From: Acanthornis magna
Taxonomy: Eukaryota; Chordata; Aves; Passeriformes; Acanthizidae
Direction: 5' to 3'
Assembly: GCA_036785705.1 (NCBI GenBank)
Contig: JAWUZG010000084.1
Coordinates: 12,351,501 to 12,415,500 of the forward strand
Length of the DNA stretch: 64,000 nt
Shown here: positions 52,159 through 62,740 of the stretch, piece by piece
Layout: each line of letters opens with the position of its first letter
Position numbering within the stretch: position 1 is the first letter of the stretch
Notes under the pieces: model-generated
Told to the model about the DNA's origin: nothing
Database searches by the model: none
What the model saw: the letters and a program-made list of their open reading frames with translations, nothing else
Position numbers and translations under genes: made by a program

Positions 52159-52290
52159 CAAGACCAAACGTGTATATTTCAAAGTTTGTTTATGTTGGGC
52201 ATCGAGGAAAGTAGGTTAGAGAGACAAGACCAAACTTGTGTATTTCAAAGTTTGTTTATGTTGGGCAATGAGGAAAGTGAGTTACAGAGA
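52159..52290. repeat. 66-bp tandem duplication (two copies)
   Basis: CAAGACCAAACGTGTATATT (from 52,159) and CAAGACCAAACTTGTGTATT (from 52,225) begin two adjacent 66-base units. They share TTCAAAGTTTGTTTATGTTG and the following GGC-GAGGAAAGT stretch, with about seven differences. The period is a multiple of three, so one frame stays open through both copies (52,108-52,299), but there is no other sign of coding. Confidence 0.9.
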
Positions 52291-55200
52291 GCTTGGTGAA
52301 GTTCATATGATCCTGAGTGGAAGAAAAAACAAAACAAGACAAACAAACACACACTTGAACACACAATCCCACCTCCCCCCCACTCTCCCCGCCCAGCTCC
52401 CATATCTTTTTGGTTCCATTTAGTTATGTTATTTTGATTCCATTGGAATATCCTTCTGTATAGCCTATTGCAAAAATTTCAACCTTTTGTCCTAAACTCT
52501 TTTTTTAAAGATGCTTGAACACTTCTTGATTACTATGTAATCAAATGTTGTTGTTTTGGGTTTTTTTATTTATTTGCTCATATAGAGCCAAATCCCATTT
52601 ATCAGTACCCCTTTGATCTGAAACTCAGTCCTTTGAATCTAGGTTATGTCCCCCTGGTGTGAATTACTTATACAATAACTCCCTCAATTATTTGAAGCCC
52701 TGTTTATCCAAATGTTTTGATGTTCCAAAAGTATTTTGAATAAACAGGACTCTGCTGTCATTGGATACATCAGATATCTTTGGGGATGCATATGGGATGA
52801 TTTCCCCTGACCTTATTCTGTATAATCTTGTGCTTAAATGAACAAGCAGTGTAAACTTAAGTGTATAGTTAGCATATTGGCATACTCTCCAGCACTTTTA
52901 CTCTTTTCTCCACTATTTTTCTTTTGTTATTCTTATTTAAGAACTAAATTTTTCTCAGGAAGGACTCAACACTGATCCCAGCAAAAAATTTGCTTGAGTA
53001 TGGAGTGAACAAAAAAGAAATTATTTAGAATTTTCAAAGTTTTATCATACTTCTGAAAAAAAAAGCAGAGCAAAGGATTTGCTATTTTTTTTTAATTTTT
53101 TTACCCACTTCCATTGATTCTAGCTTCTGTCTAATGAAAGTCTTCATGATCATTTCTTTTCTTAGATGTTTGTCATTGCCTTTTCTCTTAGTCCCATGAA
53201 AATCTTAAGGGTCAAGATGGATCATGAGATGATGCAAGAAGCTACAGGAAAAAACAGGTCCATGAGGAAGTTTTTTTTCCATGTTTTTCACTTGTTCAGT
53301 TGAATATATTTGTGAAGTTAGAACTGAAAAATTTTAAAAAGGAAGCATAAGGCTTCTAAGAAAAGGCACCAACAAAAATAGTCTTCTTGTAAGAAGAATT
53401 CAGATAAGCTAAGACTTTGTCTCCAATTAGAATAACCTAATAGCTAATGCTAATAATAAGGACATACTAAAGTTAAAGAGGACAAAAATATTCAGCATTT
53501 TCAATATCAGGATCCATTATCACATCCTGAATTGTGTGTTCCATCCACATACGTACGGATACATGACATCCCTTTGTTACGTGGTAGTGGGATTTAGATA
53601 TTCTGAGAATTAACCCCATTGTATAGATATTCATAAGAAACTGAGCCAGGTGTTTGAGGGACATTTAGTCATCAATATTGATGCCAAAGTGATAGAATTT
53701 TTATTGTAGATAATTATATCAATCTGCAGTATCTTGGAGCAGATGTTAACAGTCTAAAATTGAAATTTTTTCCTCTTTGCATTAGCTATCTACTGTCCTT
53801 GCAAGAAGCCAAGGTAGACTGCAAGAAAAGAAAGGATTGGATTTCAGGAAGTGGGTGGTGTTTCAAATTCTTAGAACACCCTCAGAGTTCAGACACTTTT
53901 CCTACTATAGCAAGTGTTGAGGAATTTAACTAGTTAACATCAGTTACTGGAAGGCAGTGCTTCCACACAGATTCCCACTTTGGCAGCTCCTAAAAACTGC
54001 TCCATATTGCTCAGCAAAGCTGTACCATGACAGTAGTTAGGCAGACTCTTTGGAAATTTTGCTGTTGTTGTTGCTATTATTGTTATTACTACTGTTAATA
54101 ATAATTTAGCTATTATTATCAGTATTCTTGGCATTCTACATATTCTAGTAACTCATTTTTAATGTTCACCCAGGAAAAATGAAATGTTAGCATATTATCT
54201 ACGTATCATCTTTCTTTCAAGCTGAATTAAGGTAAAGGCTTGTAAAATGTTTAATAACAAAATAGATATCTGCTTTCACAGTATCATTTCCTCTGGACCG
54301 TGGACTCTCTTCATTCCTTTGGAAATATTACTGTCATTTTCTCAAGCCTGCTGCTGTCATTACCTGTGCTTCACAGAATTTTAAACTATTAAGAAACAAA
54401 AAGCTATTTCCAGCTTAATATAGCACTGTGAAAACCTCTGTATGAAGTTTTTTTTCAGACACTGAGCTTTGTATTTTGTAATAATATGAATATGCAGGCA
54501 CATTCACTAAGTGGAGCTGGGACTGGGTCTTGACAGAAATTAAACTTGAAAGCACTCAGACACTTCAGCATGAGGATGAATCTGTGGTTACTGACCTATC
54601 TTTGACCTACAAGAGACCAAAAGAATGTCTATCTTCAGTTGTCAGTTGAAGTCTCCACCTTCCCTAATATTGTATCTCCAATGGTGCCTGTAAATACAAA
54701 CTCAAGGAAGACTAAGTCCAAGGCAAGTGTATGTGATTCTTGTACTCTCTCAGGATCCAATTGTTTTCAGCTCAGGGACTTTCTGAGCCAGATGTTGTTT
54801 CTGTGTATGCCGTAGTCCTCAACAGATTTCTTTTTCCATGAGCTTGTTTTTGTCTTCCCTTAAAAACTTGACACCATGACAGATGGCCAGATATCTCTTC
54901 AGATTATGTGCATATTTCTCAGAAGACAGTGAATCCTTGAGACAAGTAACATCCATTGATCAGTGTTCAAGAACCCCAAAAAGGAAAGAAAGAAAATTAT
55001 GTGTGAGGCACCATTCTTGAAATCCTGCAGCTGTATGAAGCAGTTCCAGCTGCAAGGGGACTGTTCAGGATGCCTAGAAACAGTAGAGCTGAGAGTTCAG
55101 AGCAATTGGTGTTTAAGGTGTAGAAAATAGGTATGCAAAAACAGAAAAACAATTTCTGCTTGTGTTTTTTCTGGTTTTAGAACAATTCCATCCACTCCGT

Positions 55201-55500
55201 TTTTGCCACACAAAGTGCATGCACCCTGATCACTGACTGATGATCTTTATGATGATATCATATAGAAGCAACTGTAAGGTACATATTAGCCACTCTCATG
55301 GATGTTTTATGGGCACTTTAACAATATACACGGAAGTTGTATGATGTCAAATACACTGAATAAAGCAAATTCTCTAGGTTTTACCACAGATGATTCAGTG
55401 GAACATTCAGTCAACACCCTAGAATATTCCTGCATTTCTCTGCTGTGATTTCAAGTGGGCTAAAATGTATTGATCAGGATGAACAAGGAAAAATATGAAT
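52291..55500. other. Upstream flank, no gene seen
   Basis: A+T-rich DNA with a CA-rich patch near 52,335-52,385 and a degenerate (TTG/TTA)n microsatellite at 54,060-54,122. No exon, LINE or LTR is recognised. Confidence 0.5.
54060..54122. repeat. Degenerate trinucleotide repeat (TTG / TTA / ATT)
   Basis: TTGTTGTTGCTATTATTGTT continues through ACTACTG and AATAATAATT to TATTATTATC. It is an impure microsatellite of about 60 bases. Confidence 0.65.
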
Positions 55501-56496
55501 TGTCTAGACCACAGAGTCAGTCAGCCCAGTAGCTGGCACCTGGGTCCCAAACCTCTCAGTTGCTGGCACCTGCTCACACAAGCCAGTGAGTCCAACACCC
55601 TCACACCCCCCACACTGTCCTCCCTGTGCTTGTGTCTGTAGAGATGCAGAAGCGCTCTCACACCTGGGGCTGGCCCTTAGGCACCACCTCACCCCACTTG
55701 CTTCCAGATCACTTCCTCTACTCACCAGCTGGTTTGGCTTGATCTGTGCTAGGGATCACACCCACTCACACACCCACACCCACACTGCACCACAGACACA
55801 CAGCCCCTCCAGCCTGAGTTCTGCCTCCAGTTGCTGGTTTCACATCCCCATACACATATGTGCACAGACACCCCTCACCCAGGAAAGAATTAGCAAATAG
55901 TTTAATAAGAGCACAGGTCAGACTGCACTGATCAGGCACAGTGATCAGAGCATAACCAGACCAGCATTATGACTAGCCAAGTGTGATAACTTGCCTTATT
56001 ATTTGCCTACCCCTCTATTTTCTCATTCCTGTTCCTCCCCAAGTCACCTAACCCACTGCCACTCTCTGCCTTTGGTTCATCCCCTAAATAACCCATAATT
56101 AGTCCCGTGGGACTAATAGTTCCACATTATATGGTCCCACAATTAGTTCCATAATCTGGAACTCCTTTTCCTTTACATCCCATTATGTGTCCCACTCCTA
56201 GGCAGTAAGCCCCTTAGTCTGAAGGGTGACTGGAGAGCGCTTGATTTGTGTTCCTGCCAGCCTTTGTTCCCTTGTGCTCATCCAGATGTGCTGATGGCCA
56301 CTGACCTGGGAATAGGCCATCCAGGCACCCCACTCCTCCTGTTGTCTCTGATCTCCTTCATGGGATTTTGTCACACAACATTTTATGTTATACTGTTGTA
56401 TAACTTGTCTCCTAACTACATGAAGCACTTGGTCTCTTGGTTGCAATAGCCTGCCATTCCTTCTGCAGGAAGAATTATAGAAATGACCCTCAGACA
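55501..56496 (-). mobile_element. Possible LTR of an endogenous retrovirus, minus orientation
   Basis: Read on the minus strand, the block begins TGTCTGAGGG (at 56,496) and ends GGTCTAGACA (at 55,501). That gives TG...CA ends with a five-base inverted terminal repeat (TGTCT/AGACA). The flanking five bases are TGAAT and GGAAT, a one-mismatch target-site duplication. Inside, CTTATTAAACTATTTGC near 55,890-55,907 could be a poly(A) signal (ATTAAA). Composition is C-rich on the plus strand and differs from the surroundings. I do not recognise the family, and the ends were chosen by eye. A (CA)-rich patch at 55,760-55,802 lies within. Confidence 0.35.
55760..55802. repeat. CA-rich simple repeat
   Basis: CACCCACTCACACACCCACA and following: an impure CA/CCCA repeat of about 40 bases. 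Confidence 0.7.
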
Positions 56497-58212
56497 GGAA
56501 TGGTCATCTGGAGTTGTGCTCTGTCCCTTGGAAGATAAGGCATACCTAGCATTTGACACATAGTGGGAAATAACAAAGTTCACAGATCTGTAGTGATTTA
56601 GCCCCCACTGGGAATTTGAGAAGAGGATATCCAGCCCTAAGTTCTCACAAAATGCTGGAAGGAAAAGTTAATGACAGGCCAGCAATGATGGGCAATGGCA
56701 AAATGATAAAAGATCCCTCACTCTATAAAAATACGCTATCCCAGCTTATTTGGTAAATGATGAACAAAGAGATTGATGAGGTGAAAAAGTAGGACTTGGT
56801 TCTTTGCATTCACATCAGTCTCACAGAAAACAAAAGGCATTACTTGAAAACAATCAAAAAGAGTGCCAAGATAAGCAGTAGGCAAATAGAACAAAGGAGC
56901 CAAGAAGCTGAGGCCACTATGCACCAGTGAACAGAACTGATCTATTCATCAAATTGCTACATATAACAGTGGCAAGTGCAAAAGATAAGCTTTTAAGGAA
57001 GATAGATCACATGAAGTAGTTGCTAACTTAGGACAGGACTTGGAATGAAGGCTGCAAGGCAGGTGTAGGTTAGCAACAGCCAACATTCCTGACAGCAGAA
57101 TCAAGGATAAAGCACTAGGAAGGGTTTTATCTGATGAAAGAAAGTGAAGAACTGAAGAACAATTTAAGGGGTCAAAGGATATTGTTCATCAAAAGAAAAG
57201 CAGCTACAGGATTTTTCCTCTGCTAGTTGCACAGGCAAGAAGGGAGAGGCTTTTCTGAAGATTTGCATGCTGAGGTCTCTGAACTGCTGAAAGTGGTTGC
57301 TTATACTGGGCAAAATACTGATTTTATGTCACAAAGGAAAACCAATATAATTTCCCTTAAAATGTATTTTTTAACTGCACCAATAAGTTGTTCATTTAAA
57401 AAAAAAAAAAAAGAGAGAAGCCCAACAAAACTAACAAAAGCCATACACTGAAATAGTAACACCTCCCTGATTTTCTTCAGAGCCCTTCACCAGGGCCAAA
57501 ACACATGTAGAATGGGAGCATGGGTTACTACATACAATAGTTATTAGATATTAGAAAATGTTACTAGATACTAGAACAATATTTAGACAATTGAGCTGTG
57601 CTAATGCTGCTAAGATAAAAGTGCAATTACTATTCATCAAAAACTGAATAACACAGCTCCAAAATCCATGAGGTAGTTAACAGGGCAGTCCAGAACACTA
57701 GAGGCTGAAGCACTTTCCCTGCCTCCCCAAAGAGCAAGGAATTGTAGGAGGGTATTCCAGACTGTCTGAAACCTGTATTTTAATGACTCTTCTTTTTAAA
57801 GAAAAAGTAAAGGATATTCTGAAGTTTCATAGAACCATTCAAGCACCAGAAGGTCACAGTTCCTAGCTCCATAGGTGATGCAGCTTTTCAGAGAAAATGC
57901 CAGTCTGTTGGGAAAGCCTCTAGCAAAATAAAACAATATGCGGATGAAAGTTATGAGGATGACCGAGAGGTGAGCAGCAAAGTGCTTTTTCAATTCCCAC
58001 CTGCTGGCAATATAAAAAGCTGAAACAAACTCTAGCATTGTAATGATTAAATGATTCAGCTGGAACAGGGAGAAAGTGCTATGGACTGGTTGAATAAACA
58101 AACTTTGGAAAATAGGATGCTGTCCTGCCATATGGGTTTTGCTTTTGATTTACTGCCTGAACTGGGGAAGTCACTCTGACCAAGAGCTGCCAAACCAACT
58201 AGTGAGTTTATG
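56497..58212. other. Upstream flank, no gene seen
   Basis: A+T-rich spacer between two LTR-like blocks. It has a run of about 15 A near 57,399 and two imperfect 20-base repeats at 57,540-57,579. The 111-codon minus frame at 58,131-57,796 is hydrophobic but matches no family I know. Confidence 0.45.
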
Positions 58213-58565
58213 TGTCACAGACATTTGCCACTTCACTGGCAGAGACCCAAAAAGGGTAGATTCCCACCCTCCTAAACACAGGTCTGTGGTTGCACTGTTT
58301 TGAAACTCTTTCTGCTCTTTCTCAGAGAGAACATAGATAAGTTGCATTCTTTTACTTTCTTAATCTCTGTGTTTGGTATCAGGTGTTATTTGGCTGTGAC
58401 CAATGGTTTTAGGAGGTGGATTTCTTTTCTGACCAATAGTTGCTAGAATATTAATGGTATAAAAACCCTTCTTGTAAATAAACTTTTCCCTTTCGCCATC
58501 TTGACGTCGCCTGCCTGCCTTCTTCTCTCAGCCAGCTCCTGCAGCCTCGGGGAAACTAAGCCACA
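58213..58565 (+). mobile_element. Songbird endogenous-retrovirus LTR, plus orientation
   Basis: It begins TGTCACAGACATTTGCCACT and is recognised as a known songbird LTR type. It keeps a U3/R layout: CCAAT boxes at 58,400-58,404 and 58,433-58,437, TATAAAAA at 58,458-58,465, and AATAAA at 58,477-58,482. A CGCCATCTTG YY1 motif at 58,494-58,503 overlaps TGACGTC (58,502-58,508), and GCCTGCCTGCCTTCTTCTCT follows in the U5-like part. The 3' end is set at CCACA (58,565) but is uncertain. No gag/pol/env sequence was recognised nearby, so it is probably a solo LTR. Target-site duplications were not found. Confidence 0.8.
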
Positions 58566-61500
58566 TAGGTCCTATTAAAATTAGCTAAAAGTAGGCAGCC
58601 CAAAGTTAAAATGGCTAAGGTCCCATTATGGCCCTTAGCCTCCTTTTTTTTGTTTCAGTCCTTTTCAGAAAATGTTCCCACCTCATCTGCTCTTTATGAT
58701 ACACTTGGCAATCCTTGAGGAGATTCTTGAAACATCTGAGATTCTTGAAATATGGTATCAGAAATGTATTCTTTACATATTAGTGTTTTTTTCACCTTCC
58801 TAAAAATAAGAATAACAAATATGCCAATAGTAGGACTGAAGGATTGTCTTTTTTGAATGTGTGAATGAATGTTTGCACTGACCTTTTCAAAAGTTATGCT
58901 GAAAAGCTGGGGCACAACTGCTCTGAGGAATGGTCTGTGAACCCCACGGGAGCAGCACACATTAGCATGAGTAACTTCTTCAATTTTCCCCTACCAAGGC
59001 AAAAGTTATTCCCTGAGAAAAGCAATAAATCAGATCACCTGCTCTTCTTTTTCGCTGTGGTTAGTAGGTCACATACACTTAAGGATAGATTGTGGCCTCT
59101 AGGCATGGGCTTGCCTGGAATACAGTACAGCATGTTCTATAAGAGGAGAGTCACAGAGGCTTTTCTTTTTTTTCTCTGCCTTTTCCACCATGATATTCTT
59201 ACATCTTTCCTCTATGTCATCCTTTTTTTTTGAGTGTCCAGAGTTTGAGGAAATGCTAAGAAAATGGCCTCAGTAGATACCACATTGTCTCTTTGAGGGC
59301 CTTATAAGGGCAAAATTCCAAATACCATCTTTACTCTTTATACACCTAAATGTAAGAAAATGTCTATCCAGTGAATCATTATTAAAATATCAGATAAAAG
59401 CCTATGGAATTTCTACAGTTTGTCACCGTCTGGGCAACTTTCCTTTTTTTCCCTAGGAATGGCAAATCAGTAAAATTCAAAATGAAAAATTATATTGTGG
59501 GGAAATCCTGAAATCTTGCTTGCCAAATTTACGATGTTTGTTATAGCAAGGTAGAAAAAATCTCTTAAGGGCTTCTCTCATGACAGGTGTTGATACCGGA
59601 AAAAATAATTTTGACTTTAATGTATGCCCTCATGAGCTTATACACATAGATCCCATTAATGTTGATGAAGATTACATGGATGCACCGATGAGACAATAGG
59701 TACCTCTGGTCAAGTTAAAAGTGTCTGCAGGAAAAGAGTAGCAAAAAAATAGTGTCTGTACAATGTCTTTTCCCCCAGTGCTCCAAAAGATGTTTTTTAA
59801 TACTCAGCAGTAGCATTGTGCTTTTTCACTGATGGGATTTTCAAACCTCAAGTTATTTCATTAGATAATACCACCAGTATTTAAAATGTCAGACTCAAAC
59901 TGCATTTCCCAGTGTGAATGCTGAATACCAGTGCCTGAAGGAAAGTTTTATGGCATCGATTAACTACAACCGTTTGTAGAACTGACAAAGAGCTGTGTAA
60001 AAGGTTTATTCTGACTTTTAGATGTGAGTATTGTGCATCATTTTTATAACATGCAAGCCAACAATGATGTACTTTGTTATTGCAGGTCAGAACAACTTCA
60101 CCCCAAGAGATAAATCACAGAAACTGACATTAGCAATCCCAGAATTTGCAAGGCACAGGATAAGAGAGGCCATAGAAGAGATATTGCATTGGGTTTTCAA
60201 TTGATCCCACTTGCTATTAAGAAAAACAAAATATACCTAAAGTGAAGAACACACAACTCCTGTGGAAAAAAGTGCTAGTGAAACAGGCCTGACCTGGAAT
60301 GGTAGAAGTAGGCAAAATACGTGTAATGAAATCAGATGGGAACAGCATCCTATGTCTCTCAAAAGTCCAAAGAACGGGCCCTGAGCAGGTATAAACGGAC
60401 TTTTAAAAAATGTACCGAGTAAACAAATGAGTGGTGGTGAAACCAAGACTTGGTCTGAACACTGTTTCCGTTTTGGTAGACAATTTCACAAAAAAGAACA
60501 CATTCTTAGAAGAGGAATATGCTGCACATATATTGTTCACGTCAGCATTTAGAGAATATTAGATTTCATGTTACAATTTGATGTAGCAGTCCAAACCTCA
60601 ATAACACCTGTCTCTTAAAAAGTACTTGTCAGACATAAGAATGTGACAATCACTCTCCCAGTGATGACTCTCTCTGGTTCACAAAGACCATTATGTGGCA
60701 CAGAGAGATAAAATAATTTACTCAGCATCATTTGAAAGGTCTACACTTAAACAGGGTTAAAAACAGTTAACAGAAACAGATTTTGGAATTCCAATTCAGC
60801 AGCCACTATGCAGCTTTTTTCCCTCTATTTCTTGCCAAAAGCCATGGAATCTTTGTATACTTGAAAGTAAAAAAAAACAAAAAAAAAAACAAAAAAACCC
60901 CCAAAAACCATCAACTAAAATACTTTCTTCTAAAGTTTAGCTGCTTAATATATGTCATGAGATCCATCTGATAGTTGTTAATGTGAAATCAAGTTATCTG
61001 AAAGGAGACAAGCAGAAACAGTTTTGCTTGAAAAACAGAATCACGAAGAGTCGAAAACAAAAAGGGTCGAGATACTCCCCACTGTAGCAAAAATTGTGCT
61101 ATTGGTGACACCAGTTACTCTTGGGTGCTCTGGATAGAGCTCAAGATGGCATAACAGCAACAGGGACATGCAGAGTAAGATAGATGAGAATATGATATGT
61201 AAAGAGAGGAGAAAATTTAGGTTTATGGACAAACTGTACTGAATCTCACTGCTTAAGAGGTTCTTCTGCAAAATTGACTTGTTTTTAAGTGGCAGACTTC
61301 TGGCTAGCTTTTTCACAGAAAGTCAGCTCTGTGTCAGCCTAGGTCAGATGGTTGGGTACCAAGATCATGTCAAAAAATTTCAACCTCACCTGTAATGAAT
61401 TGGATAATTACAAGTCAAAACCATCTTACCCTCTCAGGCAGAAATCATGCTGGTAGTTCTGCCAGCAGTAGTGACACTGCAATGCATTTAAGCTACCCAG

Positions 61501-61629
61501 CAACCCATACAACTGTGGCAGATGAAGTAGCATGCTAACTTTGTGTTCTCTATTTTCCAAGGCAAAACAAATATGCACATGGCTGACTTCAAACATGGCG
61601 TTTCATAGGTGGTTCTCCTAGCTGGCCAA
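58566..61629. other. Upstream flank, no gene seen
   Basis: A+T-rich DNA. The 122-codon frame at 58,865-59,233 and others lack features of real exons. An A/C-rich tract lies at 60,868-60,910. Confidence 0.45.
60868..60910. repeat. A/C-rich low-complexity tract
   Basis: A runs broken by single C, ending in a short C run and CAAAAACC: about 40 bases nearly without G and T. Confidence 0.65.
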
Positions 61630-62060
61630 TAATTCTTGATCTGATCGATTCACAGGAGTGAATGATTGTCTATACAGTGACAGCTGTATGGAGGGCACAA
61701 CGCACTTCAATTGGCGAGGTCTGTCCCCACCTTCTTGTACGCGACATTCCCTTTTTATCCCGCACACCTTTTCCAGTCTCCCATCCCGAAGGCACCGAGT
61801 GCAAATGTACCTTAGTGCCCTCTCGTGGTCAACGTGGCAAAGTTAAAAGTCCCTCTACGGAAGCCCCCCCTGGGGCGGGGGGTCCTTGTGTCAGGTTGCA
61901 GAGAGATTTTGCAGCTAATGCGGTTGAGATCCATCCCAAAAATGCATTTTCCTGACAGAATTGAATCCTGTAAGCATGGGAACAGATCCGTGACACACAT
62001 GTGGGTTCCCCTAACCTGCAGGGGTGGGTTGAGTACAATGGAGTCACAGGTAATAGCTCT
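61630..62060. other. CpG-enriched block of unknown nature
   Basis: CpGs cluster here (GGCGAGG, TACGCGAC, CCCGCAC, CCCGAAGG, ACCGAG, CTCGTGG, AACGTGG, CTACGG, GGGCGGGG) against a CpG-poor background. Overlapping frames of 60-114 codons on both strands reflect low stop density. It contains a CTCF-like site. On the minus strand GGGATAAAAAGGG (about 61,755-61,767) could act as a TATA-like element. An unrecognised LTR or a distal CpG element are both possible. Confidence 0.35.
61813..61831 (-). promoter_or_regulatory. CTCF-like binding site
   Basis: The plus strand TAGTGCCCTCTCGTGGTCA matches the reverse complement of the vertebrate CTCF consensus (TAGCGCCCCCTGGTGGCCA, recalled) at 15 of 19 positions. 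The minus-strand core CCACGAGAGGGCAC fits CCASYAGRKGGCRS with one mismatch. The motif points toward BRSK2. Occupancy is unknown; the core contains one CpG, so binding might be methylation-sensitive. Confidence 0.5.
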
Positions 62061-62476
62061 AATGCTAAACCAGGCCACACACAATGCACTTTGTTTACAT
62101 CCGTGGCTCCTCAGAGAATGGGGCACCTGTGAATGGCATCTTCAAAATTCTGGCTCTATCTCTGCTTAGGTGTTTGCACAGCAGATCCCTATGGATGTAT
62201 CTAATCATAAATCACTGTCAATCATTTTTCAGCATTGGCAGCAGTCATTTTCTATTATCACTTCTAACTCCTGTAAGTATTAATATAATATATAGCATGT
62301 AATGAATGCTGTAAGGGTCTGGAAATAGAAAAAGAGGAGCTCAGAACTTCAGCTAGTGTAAATTAGTATCAGTACCGTGGACCTCATGGATCACACTATT
62401 TGAAGTAAAATCTTATTAAGCTTTCTGTGTCTTTTCCCTCAAAGAAATTCCCCCATCCAATGAACTTTTAGCTTAA
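62061..62476. other. Upstream flank, nothing recognised
   Basis: A+T-rich spacer with no supported feature. Confidence 0.4.
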
Positions 62477-62740
62477 CATTTAGGCAAAGCTGCCAGTAAA
62501 TTGACACACACTTGTTTCTTACTTTTTAAAAATTTCGATGACTGTTACCCACAGTTCCCTGAAATATTTAAACAGCACATTTAAGCCTCCTTTGAACATG
62601 AATTGGTTAACCATGTGAAAACACACTACAAAAGACTTGAACAGAGCTTTCTTGACTGGACTAATGCCAAAGCAATAAACCAATATCTTGGTGCTGAAAG
62701 CTATAAACAGCTACGTGAGTGGCTTAGGATTGCATCTTAA
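62477..62740 (+). pseudogene. Possible broken coding remnant, unknown family
   Basis: One plus-strand frame runs 35 codons (62,477-62,581), meets a single TAA (62,582-62,584), then continues 51 codons to TAA at 62,738-62,740. The translation looks protein-like on both sides of the stop. Before it is CYPQFPEIFKQHI; after it are SFEHELVNHVKTHYKRLEQ, then SFLDWTNAKAINQYLG, then AESYKQLREWL. Charged and aromatic residues are spaced as in a helical domain. I do not recognise the family. It could be a decayed transposon or retrovirus protein, a processed pseudogene, or chance in A-rich DNA. Confidence 0.25.

Noticed and set aside
57796..58131. 111-codon hydrophobic minus-strand frame next to an LTR
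   Set aside because: There is no recognisable viral or cellular family, no start context, and the composition is as expected for T-rich DNA.
61812..62169. Overlapping 86-114-codon frames on both strands
   Set aside because: They reflect the CpG-rich composition; no translation resembles a known family, and three different frames are open at once.
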